From contig SRUQ01000010.1 of NCBI GenBank assembly GCA_004791255.1, forward strand, positions 62,001 through 126,000: a stretch of 64,000 bases of DNA. The letters are read 5' to 3'. The stretch is from a bacterium M00.F.Ca.ET.205.01.1.1. GTDB taxonomy: Bacteria > Pseudomonadota > Alphaproteobacteria > Rhizobiales > Rhizobiaceae. Within the stretch, counting starts at the first letter, position 1. Each line of letters starts with the position of its first letter. The notes beneath the pieces are model-generated. The model ran no database searches. It saw nothing but the letters and a program-made list of their open reading frames with translations, and was not told where the DNA came from. The position numbers were made by a program, and so were the translations under genes. Below, piece after piece: positions 53,911 through 62,641 of this stretch.

Positions 53911-55005
53911 TCAGAGCCACTTCTTCCATTTGAAGAAGGCTATCAGCCCGATGGCAACAGTGGCCATGAATAGGAGCGACACCGGATAGCCGTAGTAAGC
54001 TTTCAGTTCCGGCATGTTCCAGGGCGAGGACGCGGGATCGAAGTTCATGCCCCAGATGCCGACCAGGAAGGTGAGCGGCATGAAGATCACCGAGACGATC
54101 GTCAGGTAGGAGATGACATCGTTGGTGCGCGCCTGGCTCAGCGACAGGTGCATCTCGATCAGGCCGGTCAGCATGTCGCGCTGGGTCTCGACCAGTTCGA
54201 TCAGCCGCAGCGAATGGTCCAACGTGTCGTTGAGAAAGACCTTGGTTTCGGCCTTCACATAAGGCACGTCGTTACGGATCAGCGTCGCCAGCGCATCGCG
54301 CATCGGCCACAGCACCCCCTTCAGCACATTGGCATCGCGGCGCAATTCATGCAGCTGCCGCATCTGGTGCTTGTGCGGCGAATGCAGCATCTCGTCCTCG
54401 ATGCTGTCGACCATCTCGGCGGCCGCCTCGATCGGCGGAAAATAGCTGTCGACGATGGCGTCGATCAGCGCATAGCCAAGATAGTCGGCGCCGCGGGCAC
54501 GCAGCCGGTTGGGCGCCGAACTCTCGATGCGCTTGCGCACCGGGTTGAATGGATCGCCTTCCCGCTCCTGGAAGGTGACGACAAAATTCTCGCCCAGAAA
54601 GAGAGCTATCTGCTCATAGCGGTGCGAGGTGACGTCGTCGATCATGCGCACGACGACAAAGGCGTGATCCTCGAAGAAGTCGACCTTCGGCCGCTGGCCG
54701 GTGTTGACGACGTCCTCCAGCGCCAGCGGATGAAGGCTGAAGATGCGGCCGATCTCCTCGATCAGCTGAATGTTGGCAAGGCCGGTGCAGTCGAGCCAGA
54801 TGACCGGCCATTTCTCGCAATTGGCGGTGACGTCGTCGATGCTGGCATTGTCGATCGTCTTGGACTTCTGCGGCGAGATCAAAGTGAGCCGCAGTTCCGA
54901 GCGCCGCGCCGCGGGATCGGCGATCAGCGTACCGGGCGAAGCGCCGACGGGCGGTCGCCGCGTCTTGATCTGCGCCCGCTTCTTCACCGCCTCGGCCTTT
55001 GCCAT
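53911..55005 (-). CDS. CorA family magnesium/divalent cation transporter
   Basis: 364 residues, ATG 55005 after GAGGG. A long cytoplasmic N-terminal funnel (about 1-300) is followed by two membrane helices, the first ending in the GMN signature (VGIWGMNFDPAS, about 323-333) and the second FMATVAIGLIAFFKWKKWL. The pentameric channel imports Mg2+, Co2+ or Ni2+; some members export Zn2+. It sits between truB and rpsO on the same strand. Confidence 0.85.
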   Translation of the reverse strand: MAKAEAVKKRAQIKTRRPPVGASPGTLIADPAARRSELRLTLISPQKSKTIDNASIDDVTANCEKWPVIWLDCTGLANIQLIEEIGRIFSLHPLALEDVVNTGQRPKVDFFEDHAFVVVRMIDDVTSHRYEQIALFLGENFVVTFQEREGDPFNPVRKRIESSAPNRLRARGADYLGYALIDAIVDSYFPPIEAAAEMVDSIEDEMLHSPHKHQMRQLHELRRDANVLKGVLWPMRDALATLIRNDVPYVKAETKVFLNDTLDHSLRLIELVETQRDMLTGLIEMHLSLSQARTNDVISYLTIVSVIFMPLTFLVGIWGMNFDPASSPWNMPELKAYYGYPVSLLFMATVAIGLIAFFKWKKWL

Positions 55006-55050
55006 GTGTCCCTCAAGCGTCCAATCAAAACCAAGATTAGACGACAGCCG

Positions 55051-56040
55051 TCACCCGGCAAAGACCCGCCTGGGCTTGAACATGCCTTGTTCGATGGCGC
55101 CGATGGCCACCAGCTTGCCGCGCGCCGTGGCGCAGGCTTCCTCGGCCTCGACCGGCGCATCGCGGCCGCGGATGATGACCGGATTGCCGAGCCGGATCTT
55201 GGTCGCGGCATCGTCGCTGATGGCGATCTGCGGCAGGCAGTCGAGGGCGGCCGAGGTGTCGACCAGAAGCGCGTCGATGCCGCTGAAATCGACCGGCACT
55301 TCGATGGCGTCGTCGCCCTCCGCCGCTTCGGGCTTGTCCTGGCCCTTTGCCTCGTCCGGCGCGCCGAAGCGGGCGGCTTCCAGTTCGGCGATGGTGACGA
55401 AATCTTCCGGTGTGAACGGCTCGACTTCGACCCGACGCAGTTCGGCGATGTGGCCGAAGCAGCCGAGGTCGCGGCCCATGTCGCGGGCCAGCGAGCGGAC
55501 ATAGGTGCCCTTGCCGCATTCGACTTCGAAAACCGTGCGCTCGGCGCTGTGCTCGACAATGTCGAGGCGGCCGATCTCGACCTCACGCGCCGGAATGTCG
55601 ACCGTTTCGCCTTCGCGGGCGAGGTCATAGGCGCGCTCGCCTGCTATCTTGATGGCCGAGAACTGCGGCGGCGTCTGCATGATGACACCGGTGTATTTGG
55701 ACAGCAGCGCTTTGACCTCGGCTTCCGCCGGACGGCGCTCGGAGCTGTTGGTCACCGGCCCCTCGAGGTCGTCGGTCGAGCGTTCCTGTCCCCAGGCCAC
55801 GGTGAAACGATAAATCTTGGCGCCGTCCTGCACGTAAGGCACGGTCTTGGTGGCTTCGCCGAGCGCGATCGGCAGCATGCCGGACGCCAGCGGATCGAGC
55901 GTACCGGCATGGCCGGCCTTTTCCGCCTGGAACAGCCACTTGATTTTGGAGACGGCCTCGGTCGAGCCCATGCCGACAGGCTTGTCCAGCACCAGCCAGC
56001 CGGAGATCGGCCGGCCCTTCTTCTTGCCGCGGCGCGCCAT
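55051..56040 (-). CDS. truB: tRNA pseudouridine(55) synthase TruB
   Basis: 329 residues. Landmarks are SGWLVLDKPVGMGSTEAV and the catalytic Asp in GHAGTLDPLASGMLPIALG (about 38-56). Also conserved are KIAGERAYDLAREGE and CGKGTYVRSLARDMG. A C-terminal PUA-like domain with an acidic insert follows. It converts U55 in the T-loop. The start shares a base with the rbfA stop (TAATG). Confidence 0.95.
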   Translation of the reverse strand: MARRGKKKGRPISGWLVLDKPVGMGSTEAVSKIKWLFQAEKAGHAGTLDPLASGMLPIALGEATKTVPYVQDGAKIYRFTVAWGQERSTDDLEGPVTNSSERRPAEAEVKALLSKYTGVIMQTPPQFSAIKIAGERAYDLAREGETVDIPAREVEIGRLDIVEHSAERTVFEVECGKGTYVRSLARDMGRDLGCFGHIAELRRVEVEPFTPEDFVTIAELEAARFGAPDEAKGQDKPEAAEGDDAIEVPVDFSGIDALLVDTSAALDCLPQIAISDDAATKIRLGNPVIIRGRDAPVEAEEACATARGKLVAIGAIEQGMFKPRRVFAG

Positions 56041-56450
56041 TATTCGTCGTCCTTGTTGTCGTCGCCATCGAGGTCGCGCGCCACTTCGGGCGATTTCAGC
56101 AGGTCGTTGATCCTGGCGAAATTGTCGAAGGAGGTGTCCTGCCGGAAGCGGAATTCGGGCATGTATTTCATCTGCCGCAGCGCGCCGGAGACACGGCCGC
56201 GAATGAATTTCGCGTGCTTGTTCAGCGCTTCGATGACGGCATCGGCATCTTTTGCGCCGAGCGGAGAAACAAAGGCGGTGGCGATCTTCAGATCGGGCGA
56301 CATGCGCACTTCCGAGACCGAAACGACCGAATTTTCAATCAGCGGGTCGATGATCTCGCCGCGCTGCAAGGTTTCGGAGAGCGCATGGCGCACCTGCTCG
56401 CCGACGCGCAGCATGCGCTGGGATGGGCCAGAAGTGGTGGAACGGGGCAT
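56040..56450 (-). CDS. rbfA: 30S ribosome-binding factor RbfA
   Basis: 136 residues from ATG 56450; the frame is open to 56498. The KH-like fold has QRMLRVGEQVRHALSETLQRG, VSVSEVRMSPDLKIATAFVSPLG and the AIGY-type KHAKFIRGRVSGALRQMKYMPEFRF region. It helps mature the 16S 5' end, notably in the cold. It overlaps truB by one base. Confidence 0.95.
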   Translation of the reverse strand: MPRSTTSGPSQRMLRVGEQVRHALSETLQRGEIIDPLIENSVVSVSEVRMSPDLKIATAFVSPLGAKDADAVIEALNKHAKFIRGRVSGALRQMKYMPEFRFRQDTSFDNFARINDLLKSPEVARDLDGDDNKDDE

Positions 56451-56568
56451 TTTTCTCAATCCTGAAAGCATGAGGCGCGGGATAGGACCGTGCCGCATGT
56501 CTCAATTCTCATAGACTTGCGGGCGGCGGCCTTTCGACCACCGCCCGATATCGACAGATCACGCGACC

Positions 56569-59145
56569 TCAGAGTGTCCGCGTCACCATCTCGATGCGGA
56601 AGCACTCGATGATATCGCCGACGCGCATGTCCTCGTAGTTCTGGAAGGCCATGCCGCACTCCTGGCCGCCCGGGACTTCCGAAACCTCGTCCTTGAAGCG
56701 CTTCAGCGTCTTCAGCGTGCCTTCGTGGATGACGACGTTGTCGCGGATCAGGCGCACGCCCGCGCCACGCTCGACCTTGCCTTCGGTGACACGGCAGCCG
56801 GCGATCTTGCCGACCTTGGTGATGTCGAAGATCTCGAGGATCTCGGCATTACCGATGAAGGTCTCTCGACGTTCCGGCGAGAGCAGGCCGGAGAGCGCTG
56901 CCTTCACATCGTCCACGAGGTTGTAGATGATCGAGTAGTAGCGGATCTCGATGCCTGCGGCCGCGGCCGCGGCACGGGCCTGCGGATTGGCGCGCACGTT
57001 GAAGCCGATGATCGCCGCACCCGAGGTTTCCGCCAGCGAGACGTCGCTTTCGGTGATGGCGCCGGCGCCGGCATGGACGATGCGAGCACGCACCTCGTCG
57101 GTACCGAGCTTGTCGAGCGCGGCGTTGATCGCCTCGATCGAGCCCTGCACGTCGCCCTTGACGACCAGCGGGAATTCCTTCAGCCCGCTTGTCTGCAACT
57201 GCGACATCATCTGTTCGAGCGAACCGCGCTGGCCAGCATGCCTGGCCACCGCCTTCTCGCGCGCCAGACGCTGGCGATACTCGGTGATCTCGCGGGCACG
57301 AGCCTCATTGTTGACCACGGCAAAGCGATCGCCGGCCTGCGGCGTGCCCTGGAGACCGAGCACCTCGACCGGCATCGCCGGCGGCGCTTCCTGGACATGC
57401 TCGCCACGGTCGTTGACCAGAGCGCGCACGCGGCCCCACTCGTTGCCGGCAACGAGAATGTCGCCGGGCATCAAAGTGCCGGTCTGTACCAGTACGGTGG
57501 CAACCGGGCCACGACCCTTGTCGAGCTGCGCCTCGATGACGACGCCCTCGGCGGTGCGGTCCGGATTGGCCTTCAGGTCGAGGATTTCGGCCTGCAGCAG
57601 GATCGCTTCGAGCAGCTTGTCGAGGTTGGTGCCCTTGGTCGCCGACACTTCGACGTCAAGCACTTCACCGCCCATCGATTCGACGAACACTTCGTGGCGC
57701 AGCAGTTCCGAGCGCACCTTCTGGGCGTCGGCGCCGTGCTTGTCGATCTTGTTGATCGCCACGATGATCGGAACGCCGGCCGCCTTGGCGTGGCTGATCG
57801 ATTCGATCGTCTGCGGCATCACGCTGTCATCGGCCGCCACCACCAGCACCGCAATGTCGGTAGCCTGGGCGCCGCGAGCGCGCATCGCCGTGAAGGCGGC
57901 GTGGCCGGGCGTGTCGATGAAGGTGATCTTGTTACCATTCTTCTCGACCTGATAGGCGCCGATATGCTGGGTGATGCCGCCGGCTTCGCCGGAGACGACA
58001 TTGGCATTGCGGATCGCATCGAGCAGCGAGGTCTTGCCGTGGTCGACGTGGCCCATGATGGTCACGACGGGCGGACGCTGCAAGAGGTCTTCCGGACGGT
58101 CGGCGATGTTGAACAGGCCTTCCTCGATGTCGGATTCAGCGACGCGGCGGACCGTGTGGCCGAATTCGGTGGCGACCAGTTCGGCGGTGTCGGCGTCGAT
58201 GACGTCGCCCGGCTTCAGGATCTGGCCCTGCTTCATGAAGAACTTGACCACATCGACTGCCCGCTCGGACATGCGCTGCGCCAGTTCCTGGATGGTGATG
58301 GTTTCGGGCAGGATCACTTCGCGCATGACCTTCTCGCGCGGCTCGTTATGCATCGCGCGCTTGAATTTCTCCTGGCGGCGACGCATCGACGACAGCGAAC
58401 GGGCACGCGCATCCTCATCGGACAGCGCCGAGTTCAGTGTCAGCTTGCCACGGCGGCGGTCTTCCTCGCTCTTGGTCGGCTTGGCCGGACGCGCCACTTC
58501 GGGCGTGACCGGACGGCGCACCGGCGCACCGATGCCGCTGGGGCGCTTCGGCTTGGCCCCTTCCTCTTCATCGGAGGTCGCCAGTTCCGCGGCCTGCGGC
58601 GCACGACGGCGTGCCTCTTCCTCGGCCCGGCGGCGGGATTCGGCCTCGGTCTGCAGACGCGCTTCTTCCTCGGCCTGGCGGCGCGCGGAATCCTCGCGTT
58701 CACGCTTGCGGCGTTCTTCCTCCTCGGCGCGGCGCTTGGCATCCTCGGCGGCGCGCTGCCGGTCCTCGACCTCGCGAACCTTGGAGCCTTCGAGTGCCCG
58801 GCGGCGCGCTTCCATCTCACCGCGCGACAATTCGTTCAGCACCATGCCGCTGCGCTCGGCCGGGGGCGGCGGAGGCGGCGGAGCCTTAGGCGCCTCCTGC
58901 ACGACGGGCCCGGCCACGACGGCCGGCTTCGGCGTGAATACGGACACGGGCGCGGCCGCCGGCTCCGGCTTGTCGCCGGGCAGCGAGAACTTGCGCTTCT
59001 TGGTCTCGACCACGACCGACTTGGTGCGGCCGTGCGAGAAGTTCTGGCGCACAGTGCCCTGTTCCATGCCGGGGCGCTTCAGCGTCAATGTCTTCTTCGG
59101 CGTAACACTCAACGTCTTGTCGTCGCCCGATTTCGTATCGCTCAT
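56569..59145 (-). CDS. infB: Translation initiation factor IF-2
   Basis: 858 residues. A long, charged Ala/Glu/Arg-rich N-terminal region (about 60-250) is followed by the G domain: G1 GHVDHGKTSLLDAIR (near 373), G2 GGITQHIGAYQ, G3 DTPGHAAF, G4 NKID, G5 SATKG. C-terminal domains bind fMet-tRNA. Its start overlaps the ylxR stop by four bases (ATGA), so the two are translationally coupled. Confidence 0.97.
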   Translation of the reverse strand: MSDTKSGDDKTLSVTPKKTLTLKRPGMEQGTVRQNFSHGRTKSVVVETKKRKFSLPGDKPEPAAAPVSVFTPKPAVVAGPVVQEAPKAPPPPPPPAERSGMVLNELSRGEMEARRRALEGSKVREVEDRQRAAEDAKRRAEEEERRKREREDSARRQAEEEARLQTEAESRRRAEEEARRRAPQAAELATSDEEEGAKPKRPSGIGAPVRRPVTPEVARPAKPTKSEEDRRRGKLTLNSALSDEDARARSLSSMRRRQEKFKRAMHNEPREKVMREVILPETITIQELAQRMSERAVDVVKFFMKQGQILKPGDVIDADTAELVATEFGHTVRRVAESDIEEGLFNIADRPEDLLQRPPVVTIMGHVDHGKTSLLDAIRNANVVSGEAGGITQHIGAYQVEKNGNKITFIDTPGHAAFTAMRARGAQATDIAVLVVAADDSVMPQTIESISHAKAAGVPIIVAINKIDKHGADAQKVRSELLRHEVFVESMGGEVLDVEVSATKGTNLDKLLEAILLQAEILDLKANPDRTAEGVVIEAQLDKGRGPVATVLVQTGTLMPGDILVAGNEWGRVRALVNDRGEHVQEAPPAMPVEVLGLQGTPQAGDRFAVVNNEARAREITEYRQRLAREKAVARHAGQRGSLEQMMSQLQTSGLKEFPLVVKGDVQGSIEAINAALDKLGTDEVRARIVHAGAGAITESDVSLAETSGAAIIGFNVRANPQARAAAAAAGIEIRYYSIIYNLVDDVKAALSGLLSPERRETFIGNAEILEIFDITKVGKIAGCRVTEGKVERGAGVRLIRDNVVIHEGTLKTLKRFKDEVSEVPGGQECGMAFQNYEDMRVGDIIECFRIEMVTRTL

Positions 59146-59792
59146 TCCATATCCTCTGCGGCCTCATCTTCGTCAGCAACGGCCGCAAGCATTGCCAGAT
59201 CGTCCGGGGTACCGCCCCGATATCGGTCGAGCGCAACCATGCGCTTCTCAACCGCCTTACCCGCGTCTCCCGCGAGGACGGCAGCATGTATCACATTTGT
59301 ACCCCCCAATGCCAAGCTCAACTCGGCCTCGGGGAAAAGTTTGTAGGCAAGGATGGAAGGGCCGCCAATGTGGACGGTCGCCCGCCGCGCCTGGCTGATC
59401 TTGCGCACCCCGTCGTCGGACGCCTCGTTGGCGTGGAGCACGAAAAGCGCCAGTCCACCGCGCACCGCGCTCTCGACCTTGGTGGCGCCCAGCGCGATCG
59501 CGCCTGCCTTGCGGGCGAGCCCCAGCATGCCCAGAGCGGATCTGGAAAGCAGCCCGTCGACCATGCCGCCCAGATCGGGCGGCACGATCACCTGTGCCTT
59601 GAAGGCGCGGGCAAAAAGGTTCTTGGCCGCCGCCTTGTCGATATGTAGGCGGTCGGCGGTGACCCAGCAACCGCGGCCGGGCAGATTTCTCTTGAGATCG
59701 GGAACGACGGCCGAATCCGGGCCGACGACGAACCGGATCAGTTCATCCGGTTCGGCCTGCCTGCGCGTAACGATGCAAGTGCGATCGTTCAT
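59142..59792 (-). CDS. YlxR/L7Ae-type RNA-binding protein (DUF448)
   Basis: 216 residues from ATG 59792; the frame opens three codons earlier at TTG 59801. The N-terminal part is the YlxR (DUF448) fold with TCIVTRRQAEPDELIRFV and NLPGRGCWV. The C-terminal part is a ribosomal L7Ae-like domain with LGLARKAGAIALGATKVESAVRGG and an acidic tail. Two-domain YlxR is usual in alphaproteobacteria. It is encoded between nusA and infB and probably binds RNA in transcription or ribosome assembly. Confidence 0.9.
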   Translation of the reverse strand: MNDRTCIVTRRQAEPDELIRFVVGPDSAVVPDLKRNLPGRGCWVTADRLHIDKAAAKNLFARAFKAQVIVPPDLGGMVDGLLSRSALGMLGLARKAGAIALGATKVESAVRGGLALFVLHANEASDDGVRKISQARRATVHIGGPSILAYKLFPEAELSLALGGTNVIHAAVLAGDAGKAVEKRMVALDRYRGGTPDDLAMLAAVADEDEAAEDME

Positions 59793-59830
59793 CTCGTCCA
59801 AGGGCGGGTTCGGTGCGATGCGGTTTCACC

Positions 59831-61426
59831 TCACGCACCAACGGCTTCGTCGGCCGATGCGTCTTCGGCTGCAAGCTCGTCTTCGGAAATCCAGCCGGCC
59901 TTGAGGCGGGCGGCGAGCACCATTTGCTCGGCATCGGCGCGTGAAACGCCGTGGTTGGCCAGCACACCCGGATAGACCTTGGTCTCGCCGTCCTTGCGTT
60001 CCTTCCAGCCGGTGAGGTCGTCGGCGGCATAGCCGGCGAAATCCTCTACCGTCTTCACGCCATCCTCGCCGAGCGTAACCATCATGGCGGTGGTGATGCC
60101 GGGGATTTCGCGCAGCTCGTCCTTGACGCCCAGCGCCTTGCGCTTCTCGTCGTGCTCGGCTTCGATCTTCTCCAGATATTCGCGGGCGCGGGTCTGGATT
60201 TCGGACGCGGTATCGTCGTCGAAGCCGTCGATCGAGGCGATTTCGCCAGCGTCGACATAAGCAACTTCCTCGACGCTGGTGAAGCCTTCCGAAGCCAGCA
60301 CCTGGCCGACCATCTCGTCGACGTCGAGGGCTTCCATGAACAGCGTCGAGCGTTCGACGAATTCCTTCTGGCGGCGCTCGGATTCCTCGGCCTCGGTCAG
60401 GATGTCGATATCCCAGCCGGTGAGCTGCGAGGCGAGACGCACGTTCTGGCCGCGGCGGCCGATGGCCAGCGACAGCTGGTCGTCGGGAACCACCACTTCG
60501 ATGCGCTCGGCATCCTCGTCGAGCACGACCTTGGCGACTTCGGCCGGCTGCAGCGCGTTGACGATGAAGGACGCAGCCGAGGGCGACCACGGAATGATGT
60601 CGATCTTCTCGCCCTGCAGTTCGCCGACGACAGCCTGGACGCGGCTGCCGCGCATACCGACGCAGGCGCCGACCGGATCGATCGACGAGTCACGCGAGAT
60701 GACGGCTATCTTGGCGCGCGAGCCCGGGTCGCGGGCGACCGACTTGATCTCGATGATGCCGTCATAGATCTCAGGCACTTCCATGGTGAAGAGCTTGGCC
60801 ATGAACTGCGGATGGGTGCGCGACAGGAATATCTGCGGGCCGCGCTGCTCGCGGCGCACGTCGTAGACATAGGCGCGGACGCGGTCGCCATATTTGTAGT
60901 TCTCGCGCGGAATCAGCTCGTCGCGGCGGATGATCGCCTCGCCACGGCCGAGATCGACGATGACGTTGCCATACTCGACGCGCTTGACGGTGCCGTTGAC
61001 GATCTCGCCGATGCGGTCCTTGTATTCATCATACTGGCGGTCGCGCTCGGCTTCGCGCACCTTCTGCACGATGACCTGCTTGGCCGACTGGGCGGCGATG
61101 CGGCCGAAATCCATCGGCGGCAGCTGTTCGGCGATGAAGTCGCCGAGCTGGGCGTCGGGATTGCGCTCGCGCGCCGAGGAAATGGCAATCTGCGTGGCAT
61201 AGTCGTCGACCTTCTCGACCACTTCCATCAGCCGCTGCAGCTTCATCTCGCCGGTGTTCGGGTTGATGTCGGCGCGGATGTTGGTCTCCTGGCCGTAACG
61301 CGAACGAGCCGCCTTCTGGATCGCATCGGCCATGGCGGCGATGACGATCGACTTGTCGATTGACTTTTCACGCGCGACCGCGTCGGCGATCTGCAGCAGT
61401 TCAAGTCTGTTGGCGCTTACAACCAT
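59831..61426 (-). CDS. nusA: Transcription termination/antitermination factor NusA
   Basis: 531 residues, ATG 61426 after GGGAG. An N-terminal RNA-polymerase domain (about 1-130) is followed by S1 (about 135-200, DLGRGEAIIRRDELIPRENYK), KH1 (PVGACVGMRGSRVQAV) and KH2 (SLAIGRRGQNVRLASQLTG). The C-terminal acidic helix-hairpin-helix repeats (about 350-510) are longer than in Gram-positives. It modulates pausing and termination, and it lies in the rimP-nusA-ylxR-infB order. Confidence 0.97.
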   Translation of the reverse strand: MVVSANRLELLQIADAVAREKSIDKSIVIAAMADAIQKAARSRYGQETNIRADINPNTGEMKLQRLMEVVEKVDDYATQIAISSARERNPDAQLGDFIAEQLPPMDFGRIAAQSAKQVIVQKVREAERDRQYDEYKDRIGEIVNGTVKRVEYGNVIVDLGRGEAIIRRDELIPRENYKYGDRVRAYVYDVRREQRGPQIFLSRTHPQFMAKLFTMEVPEIYDGIIEIKSVARDPGSRAKIAVISRDSSIDPVGACVGMRGSRVQAVVGELQGEKIDIIPWSPSAASFIVNALQPAEVAKVVLDEDAERIEVVVPDDQLSLAIGRRGQNVRLASQLTGWDIDILTEAEESERRQKEFVERSTLFMEALDVDEMVGQVLASEGFTSVEEVAYVDAGEIASIDGFDDDTASEIQTRAREYLEKIEAEHDEKRKALGVKDELREIPGITTAMMVTLGEDGVKTVEDFAGYAADDLTGWKERKDGETKVYPGVLANHGVSRADAEQMVLAARLKAGWISEDELAAEDASADEAVGA

Positions 61427-61475
61427 TTCGTTTCTCCCGAGCCTGTTTGCCGGACTTTCTCGCCCGGCAGCTCAA

Positions 61476-62123
61476 TCAAATGTCTTGTTCGTGTTCTTCC
61501 GCGGTGTCGGCTTCCGCACCCTCGGGTGCGTCGTCGTCCGGTTCGCCGCGGCGTTTCTTGGCTTCCTTGCGCGCCCTGTTGTCCTTCGACAACGCATCGC
61601 GGATGAGGTCATCCGTCAGGATCAGCCGCGTCTCGGAGATCGCGTCGTAAGGCACGCGAACCGTCGGCTCCTCGCCATAGGCAGCCTTGTCGCGCTCGAT
61701 CAGCACGTCATTTTCACCGGCCTCGGCGATCTTGCCCTTGAAGCGCTTGCGGTCGGCAACGATGACCGATGTTTCCATCTTCACCAGGTGACCCGTCCAG
61801 GTCACGAAGTCCGATTTGCGCACCAGCGGCCGGTCGATGCCCGGCGAAGAGACTTCGAGATGATAGGCCTTTTCGATCGGATCGTCGACGTCGAGCGCCG
61901 GCGACACCGCGCGGCTGACCTCTTCGCAATCCTCGACGGTCATGGTCCCGTCCTCACGCTCGGCCATGATCTGCAGCGTCAGCCCGTTCTGGCCTGACAG
62001 ATGCACCCGCACGAGACGAAAGCCGATGCCGCGCAGCACCGGCTGGACGATCAGCGCGATGCGCGCATCAATGCCGCTTTCGCGGATGATGCGGTCGTCG
62101 CTCTCGCTTGCCGTTGCCGTCAT
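61476..62123 (-). CDS. rimP: Ribosome maturation factor RimP
   Basis: 215 residues, ATG 62123 after AGGGA. It has the RimP core: IVQPVLRGIGFRLVRVHLSG, TVEDCEEVSRAVSPALDVDDPIEKAYHLEVSSPGIDRPL in pieces, and KRFKGKIAE. A charged Glu/Asp/Lys-rich tail of about 35 residues follows. It assists 30S maturation and heads the nusA-infB operon. A promoter and an attenuator-like hairpin precede it. Confidence 0.95.
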   Translation of the reverse strand: MTATASESDDRIIRESGIDARIALIVQPVLRGIGFRLVRVHLSGQNGLTLQIMAEREDGTMTVEDCEEVSRAVSPALDVDDPIEKAYHLEVSSPGIDRPLVRKSDFVTWTGHLVKMETSVIVADRKRFKGKIAEAGENDVLIERDKAAYGEEPTVRVPYDAISETRLILTDDLIRDALSKDNRARKEAKKRRGEPDDDAPEGAEADTAEEHEQDI

Positions 62124-62162
62124 TTAGTCCCTGTCGCTCTTTCCAGCCTATCGGCAGGTAAT

Positions 62163-62193
62163 AAAAAAGAGCGGGACCGGGTGGACCCACTCT
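62163..62193 (-). terminator. Intrinsic terminator/attenuator in the rimP leader
   Basis: On the minus strand AGAGTGGG (62186-62193) pairs with CCCGCTCT (62168-62175) with an inner CC/GG extension, then TTTTTT runs down to 62163. It lies 40 bp upstream of rimP and downstream of the predicted promoter, so it must be bypassed for operon expression. This resembles the Rfam rimP leader family predicted as an alphaproteobacterial attenuator. Confidence 0.75.
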
Positions 62194-62221
62194 TCGTCAT
62201 ACCGACCAAGAATTTGAGGCT

Positions 62222-62250
62222 GATATAAACCAACATGGCTGGTGTTTCAA
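62222..62250 (-). promoter_or_regulatory. Sigma-70-type promoter of the rimP-nusA-infB operon
   Basis: On the minus strand TTGAAA (62245-62250), a 17-bp spacer and TATATC (62222-62227). The start would be near 62214, giving a leader of about 90 nt that contains the terminator hairpin. Confidence 0.65.
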
Positions 62251-62423
62251 GTCCGCAGTGCATGGTCCGGAGCGCATGGCGGGCAATGCCCTGAGACAAA
62301 GGGTTGCGCCAGGCGCATGTCGGCCATGCGGCAGAGCCCCTGTGAACGCCGGCGGCGTATTCCTACCTCCAGGACATCAAACGAACAGGATTGGCGCGCG
62401 GTGGCGCGCGAAAGGATTTTATC

Positions 62424-62588
62424 ATGACCAGCCGCAAGGTTTTCGCCGTCATAGGCGAGATGTTCACCACATTCGGCAGTGCCGTCGCCGCGTCGCGGGC
62501 CGTCGAAGCCGGCCGCAAGCCGCGCGCCGATGATCTGAGCAGACTTGGCATGGACCCGGCCGTGTTCAACAGAATCGGCCGTTTCTAA
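62424..62588 (+). CDS. Conserved small hypothetical protein
   Basis: 54 residues from ATG 62424 with AAGGA nine bases upstream. The sequence MTSRKVFAVIGEMFTTFGSAV then AASRAVEAGRKPRADDLSRLG is basic, amphipathic and ends NRIGRF. I recall similar small proteins in other rhizobia, but no function is known. It is divergent from the rimP operon and convergent with trmB. The clear ribosome-binding site and organised composition favour a real gene. Confidence 0.65.
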   Translation: MTSRKVFAVIGEMFTTFGSAVAASRAVEAGRKPRADDLSRLGMDPAVFNRIGRF

Positions 62589-62641
62589 ATCAGGTGAGCA
62601 CCCGATCCTGGTTCGTAAAGGCTGGCAGCGCTTGAGGGCGC

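Noticed and set aside
54148..59346. Very long plus-strand frames opposite corA/truB and infB
   Set aside because: They mirror conserved genes, are His/Arg/Asp-rich, and contain no recognisable domain.
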